Of a stretch of 64,000 nt of DNA, positions 34,278 to 43,808 are shown piece by piece. A model generated the notes under the pieces. It was not told where the DNA came from and searched no databases. It saw nothing but the letters and a program-made list of their open reading frames with translations. The stretch is from Bacteroidota bacterium (GTDB taxonomy: Bacteria; Bacteroidota; Bacteroidia; Bacteroidales; ML635J-15), in contig JAKQEK010000014.1 of assembly GCA_029558535.1 (NCBI GenBank), positions 62,001-126,000 on the forward strand, read 5' to 3'. Position 1 is the stretch's first letter. Each line of letters opens with the position of its first letter. The translations under genes and the position numbers were made by a program.

Positions 34278-35348
34278 TTAATCAAACAATAACTCGAATT
34301 CATCAATTTCCTCTTCAGCTTCATCGTAATACATATCATCTGATTGTTCTTCTTCCTCAACGTCATAATAAATTTCATCCGCGTAATCTTTTTCAGTTGT
34401 GATATGACTATAATCAGGCACTATAACATATGCCTCAATTATACATTCAATATGATCATAACTAAGCCATAAATAGCCGTTATCTCCCCAGTAAATACCA
34501 TAAGAATTTAATATTTTAAAAGCTCTTCTGTTATCATCATAACCAACAATCAACATGGCATGACAACCATCCGGTTCTTTAGTATAATCGGGCTTCCATA
34601 CTTCATTACCCAAATAATAAAAATCTTCATCAGTATCAACAGCTATAATAATAGGATCTCCTCTATAAAGAACATTTTTTAGAGTCTTTACACTTGTTGT
34701 ATTAACCGAATAATAGCTTTTAATTCTATATTTTTTCGCCTTTTCAATCTGTGACTCATCAGGTATATTATAACAGTTACAACCTGAAAAATAATAGGGC
34801 ATATCAGACCATTTGCAAACTCCATTTTTCATTATAAAATTAAAAGCTCCAATAGTATCATAATAGGTTTCAAAATATAAACCTGAATTACAATCATTAG
34901 TAGTTTTTGTTTGGTTATATAAAAATGCTGGGCTAAACACTTTGTTATAGAGTTTATTATATCCTTGTTCATCATTGAAATAATAGCTCATAGCACCATA
35001 AGCTATTGCCCATGCAGCACAAGACCCCTGATAATAGCCTTGTCCATAAGGTTCAGGAGGAGGTGTATTTAGCACAAATTTTACAGGTAATACAGGTAAT
35101 TGGTAATCATTTACAAGAGCAGAAGTTCCTTTTCCAACCAAATATATTTTGAATTTATCTAAGCTTTTTTTTGCTCCGGAATTTACTTTATATCCAATAT
35201 AAACATCTTGTGATTGATATTCAGAAACATTGCTCTGTTTTTCTTTAGAATATAAATCATCAGAAAACAATGATGTATTATATCCGAATCTCAAGAAACC
35301 ACTGGAAAGTACTATAAGTAACAGACAGTATAAAGTAAACTTTTTCAT
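34278..35348 (-). CDS. Secreted papain-like (C1 family) cysteine peptidase with acidic tail
   Basis: 356 residues with an N-terminal signal sequence. The papain triad is complete: Gln107 and Cys110 in QGSCAAWA, His263 in DGCHAMLIVGYDD, and Asn281 in KILNSYGIYWGDNGYLWL. Residues 50-95 may act as a short propeptide. The last 35 residues are extremely acidic and Tyr-rich (EIYYDVEEEEQ, DEAEEEIDEFELLFD), resembling the acidic linker in the trypsin-like protease of the same region. It has its own copy of the bipartite promoter (35400-35434) and lies just upstream of the lectin-Hint gene on the same strand. Likely extracytoplasmic; substrate unknown. Confidence 0.85.
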   Translation of the reverse strand: MKKFTLYCLLLIVLSSGFLRFGYNTSLFSDDLYSKEKQSNVSEYQSQDVYIGYKVNSGAKKSLDKFKIYLVGKGTSALVNDYQLPVLPVKFVLNTPPPEPYGQGYYQGSCAAWAIAYGAMSYYFNDEQGYNKLYNKVFSPAFLYNQTKTTNDCNSGLYFETYYDTIGAFNFIMKNGVCKWSDMPYYFSGCNCYNIPDESQIEKAKKYRIKSYYSVNTTSVKTLKNVLYRGDPIIIAVDTDEDFYYLGNEVWKPDYTKEPDGCHAMLIVGYDDNRRAFKILNSYGIYWGDNGYLWLSYDHIECIIEAYVIVPDYSHITTEKDYADEIYYDVEEEEQSDDMYYDEAEEEIDEFELLFD

Positions 35349-35399
35349 GACTTTACGATTTAGTTAAAAAATCATTTAATTATCACTCGCTTACTTAGT

Positions 35400-35434
35400 T
35401 AATACTTGTTTATTCTTTAGGTAAACAAAATTTT
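35400..35434 (-). promoter_or_regulatory. Bipartite promoter-like element, copy 4 (papain-like peptidase gene)
   Basis: Minus strand AAAATTTTGTTTACC (35420-35434), 15 bases, then TATTA (35400-35404). Confidence 0.75.
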
Positions 35435-35484
35435 CAATATTTATTCGAATTTGTAAAAAAACAAGCTCGGGGTAAAGCAAAATA

Positions 35485-38400
35485 CTATCTATTCTTCTTG
35501 TTTTTTCTCTTGTTTTTTCTCTTATTCTTCTTTTCCTTTTTGATTAGTTTTTTATTTGTTTTATTTATATTACGAAATTCTTCATAAGTTGTATCCAATG
35601 TTTCAATGATATATTTTTCATGTTTACCAAGTAGTTTTTGAAAAATCAAATTTAGCAAACCCCTTCCCTCAGCGTAAACTCTAATTGAATCATCCTTGTA
35701 TATTACATCAAAACAGTAGCTTTGTCCAAAACCATTGAAAGGATATAAAAACAGTTTTAAATAAAGCGTTTTTTCATAATACTCACCAGAAACCAATAAT
35801 GTAAAACAGTCGTTAATTACTGTATTTGTTTGTTCAAGAATAATTATTGGAACAGTATCATGCTCATTCATTATAGAATCAACCATTTTTAAATTCAATT
35901 CAAATTCTTTAACATGCATAGTTTTTGACAACAATTGCGAAATATTAGCCTCAGTAATAACAAAATTAATAAAACGAGGAACTTCAAAAGAGAAATCATC
36001 TAATTTAATAGACATTCGAATCTTACTACTTGAGTCTGAACTAATTTGGAATTTGGAAATATTTAGATTATTGATTATATCAACTATAGAACCTGATGAA
36101 TCCGAAAATGCGACAAACTCGTTGAGTTGAATATCTTCTGCTAAAATATTATATTTTTCTCCTTCTGTATAATCTAATTTAAATGGGACATTATTCAGTT
36201 TGCCTTCAAAATCCAAAGATAAATCAGTGGAGTCGCTTATTATGGAGTATTTTAAGTTTCTCAAATACACACCAATATTGTAATCATATCCATATACTGA
36301 GGGTGTATCATCATTTTCCCTATTTTTCGCCTTTCCGTTTTTCTTATGATCTAAATCGGTTTTCTTTTCTTTAACAGAATCTTTATAACTAAACTTAAAA
36401 TCACTCAACGAACCTACAAAATTAAATTCAGACATTTCTATAATCCCGTCAAGTGATAATTCTATCATATCATATTCAACATCTTTTGCAATAACATCGC
36501 CACTTAACGATATATCAAAATCTGTAATTACAGATGAAATTTTATTGTAAAGTTCATCTGTAATATACCCTGATTTCATTGCCACATTTAATATTTCTGA
36601 AAACTGTAAGAATTCTGCATTTAAGTTTTGAATCGCGAAATCAAAAATATCTATGTCATTATTACTAAAGGCTATATTGCTTGAATAAAATAGTCCGTCA
36701 AAAATCCCAAATTGAATTTCATTTACTGTTAATTGACCTTTGTTATAAACAGGGTCAGCCTTAATAGTTTTGATATTTAATAAAGTATCATTATTCATGT
36801 TGGTTCCATCTTTACTGTTCATCAAAAACAAATTTTCAATAAAAAAAATCAGCTTTCCATATTCAATGGAAAAGTTATCTGTCTCATGTTTAATATTGGA
36901 ATCATATTGCTGGTGGTTGGTATTTTTTAAATTGTTAGCCAGTTCTTTAAAACTATTCTTATGATATTCTGTGATTGAATCAATACCGGTCAAATTGCCA
37001 TTGAAAAAACAATCAATTTTCTTAAAATATGCAAATGATTCCGGAATAACAATTTTGAAAAGATTACTCGTATTGTCAAAACTAAAATCTATAGTGGCGG
37101 AGATACTATCAATATAAGGATAAATTTTTTCACTGGAATTTATAAATTTTGCTATTGACAAACCTGATTCAGATTCAATTCTGTACAAATCAATATTTTT
37201 CAGATTTATTAAATATTGAGATAAGAATGTACTATCAAAAATCGTCATCCCCGAAACAGATGATTCTACACCATAAAAATTAAAATCACAATTTGACAGT
37301 ATTAAGTTGTTGTTAAAAAACCTTAAATCTGAAATAAAGTCAGTTATCTTTAAATCTGTATTGCTTTTGGAATTAGCCAAAACACTTTCATAATACGGGC
37401 TACAACTGTCAATTTGTTTCTTAATTCTTACCAATATTGACTGAAAGTCATTTACATTAATTTCTATTTGAAAAAGAATATTATCAAATGCTAAGCTTAA
37501 ATTAATTTCTAATCTATCAAGAAAAGTTTTTTGAGATTTTTCAGAATTCTCTTTAACATTATTACCATTTTTAAATATTTCTGACAAATTATTTAAATCA
37601 ACTGTATCCGCAGAAATAAAAGCAGATAATTTGATCAATGAATCATTAAAAAAATGATTAAAATCGTAGGCTTCACCAGTCAGAAAAAACCTGTTATTAT
37701 TAAAAATAAAATTCGATTCAGTAATACGAAAATTTGAGCTTATTAGACTTAAAGTTGCATTTATATTTTGAAATTTAGAACTAAAATCCTTAATCTTTAG
37801 AGTAGCTGAGTAAATTTGAGCATCCTCAATCTCGATTTTCTTTAATATTTTCGAAAGCCCTTCAATTGAGAAATCACTTAACAAGGCTTTTATTTTGATA
37901 CTTTTTGTTGACATTCTTCCCGATAATTCTTCGATTATTTCTGAATTTTGCAATTGTTTCAAATAAGATAAATCTGCATCAAAACCTATATCAATATCTA
38001 ATTCAGAATCGGAATTTATACTGCTCAGCACAATTTCTTTATTTGAAAATAAAACTGAATTCAAAGCTTTAATATTTAAATCTTTTATGATAACAGAATC
38101 ACTTTCTTCTCCGGCAATCGAATCGTAAGAATATACTAAGCAAAAATCAGAATCAATTTGTTTCAAACCTTTAAGATTAAAAAAACAGTTGTCTGTTGTT
38201 CCTGATAAAGCGCAATCAGATTTAAAAAATAGCTTTTCAAAATCATTAGCGTTATCGCATTCCCAGGCAAATTTTAAATTTTGTAATACGACATTTATCT
38301 CGTTGTTTGTTGCAGTTGATAATAATAAACTATCAAAATCATAATCTAACATTTCTGAAATATCTGAACAGACATTGCTGGTAAGCGGGAAACCGAAATT

Positions 38401-39276
38401 TCCATATATTTCTCCTGAATAATTTTCGGGGCCATCCTCAACTGTAAGCAAAAATTCGTTAAAAAATATATCTCCAAAATATGCTGTATCGGGAATATCG
38501 AGATTAACTAAATAATTATCTGATTCTGATTTGTATATGTATTTTATTCCAGAATTAAATATCTCAAATTCCCTATTAGCTAACTCCTGATCATTAAAAC
38601 GATATAATATTAAATTTCCATTACATTGCTTAATCATAAAACAATAGGTATCTAAATAATTATTATTTAAACAATCCTTAGTGTCTTCAATAAACATAGA
38701 AACGTCAAGTTTTGCATAATATATAAAAGCACTGATTTGGTACTCGGAGATTTGTTCCAAATTAAAATCATCAATATGTGATTTATAGTTATTGTAAGAA
38801 ATATAACAACTATCCAATTCACAATTGTGTACTAAAATATTTACATTATGTGGTTCAGATTCCGAATACTTATCAAAAAAAGTATCACCATCATCAAACA
38901 AATTGACATTAAAATCAGCCCCATAAAACGAAATATTGTTTATTTGAATCGTATCTGTAAATAGTGATTTAATATTAATATCTATAACAGTATTCTTTGA
39001 TTTAATCAAGTCTTGTAGCTCCCCATATTTCTCATCAGACATTTCAAAATTGTCAATAACTAAACAAACAGAAGACTCATCTAAATTAAAATCGTATTGT
39101 ATATCTCGTATTTTGATGCTTTTGCCTGTATATTCTGATAGAAAATAACCAATTATTTTTGGATTATGCCCTGCATAACTCAACGACAAAAATAAAATAC
39201 ATGACAATAAAAGAGATTGCCAGATAACATATACAATTACCAATAAAATTGACTTAATATTTTTCTTTGTTTTCAT
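35485..39276 (-). CDS. AsmA-like / DUF748-type large envelope protein
   Basis: 1263 residues. One N-terminal transmembrane segment (ILLVIVYVIWQSLLLSCILFLSL) is followed by the typical opening of AsmA-like proteins, where short helices carry the IIGYFLSEYTGKSIKIRDIQYDF pattern. A very long run of beta strands then repeats VxxxNxxx and LxxxxIxI-type strands, as in bridge-like lipid-transfer or AsmA proteins that span the periplasm. The C-terminus ends in a strongly basic tail (KKEKKNKRKNKRKNKKNR). AsmA proteins influence outer-membrane lipid homeostasis. It is transcribed alone from a copy of the bipartite promoter. Confidence 0.62.
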   Translation of the reverse strand: MKTKKNIKSILLVIVYVIWQSLLLSCILFLSLSYAGHNPKIIGYFLSEYTGKSIKIRDIQYDFNLDESSVCLVIDNFEMSDEKYGELQDLIKSKNTVIDINIKSLFTDTIQINNISFYGADFNVNLFDDGDTFFDKYSESEPHNVNILVHNCELDSCYISYNNYKSHIDDFNLEQISEYQISAFIYYAKLDVSMFIEDTKDCLNNNYLDTYCFMIKQCNGNLILYRFNDQELANREFEIFNSGIKYIYKSESDNYLVNLDIPDTAYFGDIFFNEFLLTVEDGPENYSGEIYGNFGFPLTSNVCSDISEMLDYDFDSLLLSTATNNEINVVLQNLKFAWECDNANDFEKLFFKSDCALSGTTDNCFFNLKGLKQIDSDFCLVYSYDSIAGEESDSVIIKDLNIKALNSVLFSNKEIVLSSINSDSELDIDIGFDADLSYLKQLQNSEIIEELSGRMSTKSIKIKALLSDFSIEGLSKILKKIEIEDAQIYSATLKIKDFSSKFQNINATLSLISSNFRITESNFIFNNNRFFLTGEAYDFNHFFNDSLIKLSAFISADTVDLNNLSEIFKNGNNVKENSEKSQKTFLDRLEINLSLAFDNILFQIEINVNDFQSILVRIKKQIDSCSPYYESVLANSKSNTDLKITDFISDLRFFNNNLILSNCDFNFYGVESSVSGMTIFDSTFLSQYLINLKNIDLYRIESESGLSIAKFINSSEKIYPYIDSISATIDFSFDNTSNLFKIVIPESFAYFKKIDCFFNGNLTGIDSITEYHKNSFKELANNLKNTNHQQYDSNIKHETDNFSIEYGKLIFFIENLFLMNSKDGTNMNNDTLLNIKTIKADPVYNKGQLTVNEIQFGIFDGLFYSSNIAFSNNDIDIFDFAIQNLNAEFLQFSEILNVAMKSGYITDELYNKISSVITDFDISLSGDVIAKDVEYDMIELSLDGIIEMSEFNFVGSLSDFKFSYKDSVKEKKTDLDHKKNGKAKNRENDDTPSVYGYDYNIGVYLRNLKYSIISDSTDLSLDFEGKLNNVPFKLDYTEGEKYNILAEDIQLNEFVAFSDSSGSIVDIINNLNISKFQISSDSSSKIRMSIKLDDFSFEVPRFINFVITEANISQLLSKTMHVKEFELNLKMVDSIMNEHDTVPIIILEQTNTVINDCFTLLVSGEYYEKTLYLKLFLYPFNGFGQSYCFDVIYKDDSIRVYAEGRGLLNLIFQKLLGKHEKYIIETLDTTYEEFRNINKTNKKLIKKEKKNKRKNKRKNKKNR

Positions 39277-39302
39277 ATTGCAAATATTTATTACGCAAGT
39301 AA

Positions 39303-39337
39303 TAATATTAAGATCTCTAATAAGTAAACAAAATTTT
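39303..39337 (-). promoter_or_regulatory. Bipartite promoter-like element, copy 5 (AsmA-like gene)
   Basis: Minus strand AAAATTTTGTTTACT (39323-39337), 15 bases, then TATTA (39303-39307), continuing TTACTTGCGTAA, which shares TTGCGTAA with copy 2. Confidence 0.75.
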
Positions 39338-39355
39338 TAGTCTGTATATTATTGT

Positions 39356-40927
39356 TTACCTAACAAGTTCAATTTTAAACATGTGAGTGAAAGACTCAGA
39401 GCGGATTACCAGGTAATATATTCCGGGGCTAAAAGTTAATGTGGAAATAGAATGCACGTTTTGCCCTTGCATAACTATCTGATTAGCAGCATTATAAATT
39501 ATACAATCATAAATATCTAAATCTGACATAATAAAGATTTCATTCGAAACAGGATTAGGATAAACCTGAAATTCAAATGGGTTTTTGTAGTTAGAAACAC
39601 TGGCACCAGTCATTTCGGCATATCTTGCCATAAATTCTTCATAATACATTCCTGCAATTTCAGCATCGTAAATTATCAGAGTATTCTCATCATAATCCTC
39701 CTCGGCTGAATTTGTCCAATTGTGCGAACCGGTAATTACACATGGTTCACTCTCAGGGTTTGTTGCATCAATTACGGCGTATTTATGGTGAAAGAAATTT
39801 GCAGTTGTAAAATGTGATAAAACATCAACTCCGGCATTAAGCAAACTATTATATTCTGATCCGACATATAAAACATTTTCAATTATTCCCCTAACATCAA
39901 CACCGGCATTATGAATATCAATGACAGCATCGCCCAGATCATTATTTATAAAAGTCAGCATAGCAAATTGCATATCTGTATCTGCCGTAAGAATTGTTGA
40001 CTCAATATGAGAAGTAGTCCCGTCAGTAGGGGAAAAATACAACTCTACCGGAATACCTCCAATATTGAAATTATGAGGAGTATTATCCGTTTTATCTGCT
40101 CCGAACTTTGCATTTGATTGATTTGGAGTGATAGTATTGCTGCCCCACATCTCTTCAAATTCAGTTTTATAAGCATTAGCAAGTGCCTGATCCTGAATTA
40201 TTATCATATTATTATAATCATCATGGCAAGAATTGTACGAATGATTTGTAGATCCCGTAAGGATTGTAGCATTTTCGGAATCAGCGACATCAATAATAAG
40301 AAATTTATTATGCATTACTTCACCATCATCCGGTCTTTGAATAAACGGAATCGTTACCGACAAATTTTCAAGTTCATCGTTGTTTGTTCCGGTATTTGCG
40401 GCAGCTATGTATCTGACAATAACTCCGCGGGATTGGGCATTATTTATCGCTGTAACAATTGGTAAACTAGACGTACTGTAATTACATACGTCCAGAGTGG
40501 TTTGTGCAGAATTTACATAAGCAATGATCGTATCTTCAAAATGTTCTGTCCACATAGCATCAGCAATCGTAGAAGCATTATTATCGCACCAGTGATTGAA
40601 ATAGACTTTTATTTTGCCAGACGATTTTGAAGCTGTTGAGTATATTCCGGTTTCTGAGTAATGCTTCAGTCCATCTATTTCGACATATGCACGAACATAA
40701 TATATGGTGGCAGGAGAAAGATTTTCGAGTTTTAGACCCTTATGCTGTCCGAGTTTTAAATCATGGCTAAAGCCATATTCGATATAACAATCTGCCGAAT
40801 TATGATTTACCCATTCAAAGGAAAGTGAATTTTGTTCGATTTTGTCAATCGACAAAAAATTATTCTGCGCCATAAGTCCAACAATTACGAAAAGCGAGAA
40901 TAATAAATAAAAAAATGTTTTTAACAT
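39356..40927 (-). CDS. Secreted phospholipase D-like protein with T9SS sorting domain
   Basis: 523 residues. Signal peptide (MLKTFFYLLFSLFVIVGLMAQ), an N-terminal fibronectin-III-like domain (about 25-95), then two PLD-type HKD motifs: VMHNKFLIID with His206/Lys208/Asp213 and FFHHKYAVID with His380/Lys382/Asp387, each followed by a TGSxN segment. The C-terminal 75 residues are a type A T9SS sorting domain (FQVYPNPVSNEIFI ... GIYYLVIRSE...IELV). It is therefore exported by T9SS and probably acts outside the cell on phospholipids or nucleic acids. The promoter motif of its upstream neighbours is absent here, so it is probably not part of that regulon. Confidence 0.9.
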   Translation of the reverse strand: MLKTFFYLLFSLFVIVGLMAQNNFLSIDKIEQNSLSFEWVNHNSADCYIEYGFSHDLKLGQHKGLKLENLSPATIYYVRAYVEIDGLKHYSETGIYSTASKSSGKIKVYFNHWCDNNASTIADAMWTEHFEDTIIAYVNSAQTTLDVCNYSTSSLPIVTAINNAQSRGVIVRYIAAANTGTNNDELENLSVTIPFIQRPDDGEVMHNKFLIIDVADSENATILTGSTNHSYNSCHDDYNNMIIIQDQALANAYKTEFEEMWGSNTITPNQSNAKFGADKTDNTPHNFNIGGIPVELYFSPTDGTTSHIESTILTADTDMQFAMLTFINNDLGDAVIDIHNAGVDVRGIIENVLYVGSEYNSLLNAGVDVLSHFTTANFFHHKYAVIDATNPESEPCVITGSHNWTNSAEEDYDENTLIIYDAEIAGMYYEEFMARYAEMTGASVSNYKNPFEFQVYPNPVSNEIFIMSDLDIYDCIIYNAANQIVMQGQNVHSISTLTFSPGIYYLVIRSESFTHMFKIELVR

Positions 40928-41003
40928 AAACCAATTGTAAGAATTATAATAAAGATACTAAAACATTTAAATATAGCGCCAAGTTAACATTTTATGAAAA
41001 TCG

Positions 41004-41035
41004 AAAAAAATAATCTCCTCTAAATAGTAGAGATT
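41004..41035 (-). terminator. Intrinsic terminator
   Basis: Stem AATCTC/GAGATT (41012-41017 with 41030-41035), with a possible inner CTCTA/TAGAG pairing, followed by seven T on the minus strand. It ends the lipoprotein gene that stops at 41069. Confidence 0.6.
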
Positions 41036-41068
41036 CCTTTTACAATTTATATTTCATTTTTTCAACTC

Positions 41069-41560
41069 TTACTGGATACTTTCTGCCTGTGTAATTTCTG
41101 AATCTTCTACAACTTGCTCTAATGGCTTAAGATTAGCATGCGAAATCCATTTCCATGTTCCGTCAACTTCAACAAAAACACTCATACGAGCAGCCGGTGA
41201 TTTTGAAAGTCGTTCACCTTCAACTGTTTCTTCAACAGAAACCATATATGTAGCAACAATAACCTTATCGTGTTGAGTAGTAACTAAATTTGTAATTGTG
41301 TATGAATGGATGTTTAATTCAGAAATAAGCTGTATCTCCTGCTCTTTATTGTTTGCACCATCTTCGTGTACCGCTTGAAAACCTTCCGCCATAAAACTTT
41401 CTGCTGCTTCGACATCACTTTCCTGGAGAATATTCCACAGTTGATTTACCAATTCCTCACCCGATTGCTCTTTAACTTCTTTCTTACCTGACTCACAGGA
41501 AAATATAAAAACTGACATTGCCAAAAGCAATGAAATACTAAAAAATGTAACTCTTTTCAT
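41069..41560 (-). CDS. Lipoprotein with DUF4440/NTF2-like domain
   Basis: 163 residues. The lipobox VFIFSC at about residues 17-22 follows a signal sequence, so it is a lipoprotein. The remainder has the NTF2/SnoaL (DUF4440-like) layout: a helix with LVNQLWNILQESDVEAAESFMAEGFQAVHEDG, then strands HDKVIVATYMVSVEE and a terminal TWKWISHANL segment. Such domains commonly form dimeric pockets; no ligand can be assigned. A -7 element TACATTTG lies at 41601-41608. Confidence 0.8.
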   Translation of the reverse strand: MKRVTFFSISLLLAMSVFIFSCESGKKEVKEQSGEELVNQLWNILQESDVEAAESFMAEGFQAVHEDGANNKEQEIQLISELNIHSYTITNLVTTQHDKVIVATYMVSVEETVEGERLSKSPAARMSVFVEVDGTWKWISHANLKPLEQVVEDSEITQAESIQ

Positions 41561-41600
41561 AATTTTGTTTTTTTACATGAATAATTTGACTGTATAAAGA

Positions 41601-41608
41601 CAAATGTA
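41601..41608 (-). promoter_or_regulatory. -7 element (TACATTTG) of the lipoprotein gene
   Basis: A perfect TAnnTTTG on the minus strand, about 41 bases before the ATG at 41560. No clear -33 element. Confidence 0.5.
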
Positions 41609-41720
41609 TATAAAATTTTACATAAAACTTTCGATTATCAGACTGTTTTATAAAACTATTTACAATGAAAAAATTTCTATCTTCAAAATTAACAATCAAT
41701 ATATCTATCCAAATACACTA

Positions 41721-42548
41721 TTATTCAGCGCAACCGCAGTCTATGTATTGATTTATAAGTTTGTTAGAAATTCCCATTGATGAGAATCCACCATCGTTGA
41801 ATAAATTCTGCATGGTTAACATTTTACTTAAATCTGAGAATAAAAACATGCATATATTAGCGCATGATTCACTATCGGCATTTCCTAAAGGAGACATTGC
41901 ATCCGCATAATTTAGGAATGCGTTAAATCCGGACACGCCGACTCCGGCAGTTGTACGCGTTGGTGACTGAGAAACAGAGTTTATTCTCACATTTTTAGCT
42001 ACACCATAATGATAACCGAATTGGCGAACAATAGATTCCAGCATTGCTTTTGCCTGTGCCATATCGCTATAACTTGAGAAAACTCTTTGAGAAGCAATAT
42101 ATGATAAGGTTACAACTGAGCCCCACTCCTTAATTGCATCTAATCTTTTGGCAACAGAAAGCACTTTGTGTAATGATATTGCGGAAACATCAAGAGTTTT
42201 AAAAAAGTAGTTATAATCTAGTTCAGTATAAGGAATATTTTTACGAACATTTGGTGACATGCCGACTGAATGCAATACAAAATCCAATTTACCTCCTAAA
42301 ATTTGCATAGATTCTTCAAAAAGGTCTTCTAAATCGGAAACTTCGGTTATGTCAGCTGCAATAACCTGCGAATTGGATTGTTTTGCAAGTTCGTATATGT
42401 CTTTTTTTCTTAAAGCTATTGGTGAATTTGACAGAACAAATTGAGCTCCTTCTTCATTTGCCTTTTGAGCGACTTTCCAAGCTATAGAATATTCGTCAAG
42501 AGCTCCGAAAATAATACCGCGTTTATCTTTTAATAGATTATGTGTCAT
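41721..42548 (-). CDS. fabI: Enoyl-[acyl-carrier-protein] reductase (NADH), FabI type
   Basis: 275 residues from the ATG at 42548. Short-chain dehydrogenase fold with the FabI variant of the nucleotide-binding loop (IIFGALDEYSIAWKVAQ), Tyr160 and Lys167 in YSDMAQAK (Y-x6-K of FabI), HSVGMSP, and the C-terminal FNDGGFSSMGIS. It reduces trans-2-enoyl-ACP in fatty acid elongation. The C-terminal CGCAE end is slightly unusual. A -7 box TATTTTTG is present at 42587-42594. Confidence 0.95.
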   Translation of the reverse strand: MTHNLLKDKRGIIFGALDEYSIAWKVAQKANEEGAQFVLSNSPIALRKKDIYELAKQSNSQVIAADITEVSDLEDLFEESMQILGGKLDFVLHSVGMSPNVRKNIPYTELDYNYFFKTLDVSAISLHKVLSVAKRLDAIKEWGSVVTLSYIASQRVFSSYSDMAQAKAMLESIVRQFGYHYGVAKNVRINSVSQSPTRTTAGVGVSGFNAFLNYADAMSPLGNADSESCANICMFLFSDLSKMLTMQNLFNDGGFSSMGISNKLINQYIDCGCAE

Positions 42549-42586
42549 CTTAAACAATTTATAAAGCTAATAATTTAATTTGGGTA

Positions 42587-42594
42587 CAAAAATA
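42587..42594 (-). promoter_or_regulatory. -7 element (TATTTTTG) of fabI
   Basis: Minus-strand TAnnTTTG match about 39 bases before the fabI ATG. Confidence 0.45.
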
Positions 42595-42686
42595 CAAAAG
42601 AATTATAATTTGGTATATTATGCATAACAAGTAAATTATATTGCATTAGAAATTGTTAATCTAAACTTGGAATAATCAAACTGTTT

Positions 42687-43604
42687 TTAAGCCATTTTCA
42701 CCTCAGCAAAACTTCTCTCCACTCCTTTTTTATATTTTACAGCAGGATAACCGAAAATCACAAATAATCCTTCACGGCTTGGGTACTTTATTCCGTATTT
42801 CTCGCGAAGTTTTTTTGCTTTTCTACCATTTTGAATTAAAGGATGTATGCCTCCCAACATACAGTTTCCAAGTCCCAGGCTTTCTCCTGCCAGCATTGCA
42901 TAAGTCGCAGCTACAATAGGATCGGCAGGATCGGTATAAGGAGAGCCATAAAAGTACATTGCTAAAGGAGCATCATACATCACGAGATTTTTCTCCTTTT
43001 TCATATTTTCGATGTAAACTTTAAACAGAGGACGAACAAAACCTTTAAACATTTCGTCATTTGACTTTCCCCAGAACGGACGCATTATAGCCAAAAACCA
43101 ATTAGACACGAACCATTTCATGCCTTCGAGATAACGGCAAAAGTCGAAACTAAAAGCTCGAACTTTATCGTATGAATCAAAGACAACAACATGCACATCA
43201 GACGGCGGTAAACCCATAGGAGCGGTTTTGGCAGCATTAAGAATTTTGTCTATAATTTCCTTTTCGACAGGTTTTTCTTTAAATTCACGGACACTACGAC
43301 GAGTTTTAAACAAGTTTACCAGACTGTCATAACTTGCCAATTCGGCTTTGGGAGGTAAATCGAATAGCATTTCGGCTGAAAGTTCTCTGCCAGAAATTGT
43401 AATTGCTCCTTCGGGACAAATTGCCATACAGTGACCGCAACCAATACAACCAAAAATGCTGGAATCTGAAATTACGACTTTCTTATTTTTTATTTCAAGG
43501 CTAAAATCTTTACATACTTCTACACACAAGCCACATCCAATACATTTTTCCTTATCAATATTGATTTGTGCTTTTTCTTTTGTTCGTGTTGTTGGTATAG
43601 GCAT
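42687..43604 (-). CDS. Nitroreductase family protein with N-terminal 2[4Fe-4S] ferredoxin domain
   Basis: 305 residues. An N-terminal ferredoxin domain has the motifs CIGCGLCVEVC and CIGCGHCMAIC (about residues 21-64). It is followed by a flavin-binding nitroreductase domain (RRSVREFKEKPVEKEIIDKILNAAKTAPMGLPPSDVHVVVF, and GESLGLGNCMLGGIHP later). This fusion is frequent in anaerobes, where the ferredoxin part feeds electrons to FMN; the physiological substrate is generally unknown. The gene stands alone. A pair of REP-like hairpins lies between it and the methyltransferase gene upstream. Confidence 0.9.
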   Translation of the reverse strand: MPIPTTRTKEKAQINIDKEKCIGCGLCVEVCKDFSLEIKNKKVVISDSSIFGCIGCGHCMAICPEGAITISGRELSAEMLFDLPPKAELASYDSLVNLFKTRRSVREFKEKPVEKEIIDKILNAAKTAPMGLPPSDVHVVVFDSYDKVRAFSFDFCRYLEGMKWFVSNWFLAIMRPFWGKSNDEMFKGFVRPLFKVYIENMKKEKNLVMYDAPLAMYFYGSPYTDPADPIVAATYAMLAGESLGLGNCMLGGIHPLIQNGRKAKKLREKYGIKYPSREGLFVIFGYPAVKYKKGVERSFAEVKMA

Positions 43605-43730
43605 AAGTATAATTTATTTGTAATTATTTAGGTGTCATCTATTGTTCGCTTTTGTTATAGTATTTGTAGCCACCCGATACTCCCCTAATTTGACAAATAC
43701 ATATTCCAAAAGCTATCGTTCTAGCTTATA

Positions 43731-43781
43731 AACCCCCGACTAAAAAGTCGGGGTTACTGACAATTGAGCCCTCCGGGCTCA
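43731..43781. repeat. Two adjacent GC-rich hairpins (REP-like element)
   Basis: Hairpin 1: AACCCCCGACT (43731-43741) with AGTCGGGGTT (43746-43755), one bulged C. Hairpin 2: TGAGCCC (43765-43771) with GGGCTCA (43775-43781), 3-base loop. They stand out by base composition from the AT-rich surroundings and resemble REP-type palindromes dispersed by RAYT transposases. They may also terminate the methyltransferase transcript. No other copy was seen in the window. Confidence 0.6.
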
Positions 43782-43808
43782 GAATTTTGACCACCTAAAG
43801 AATTACAT

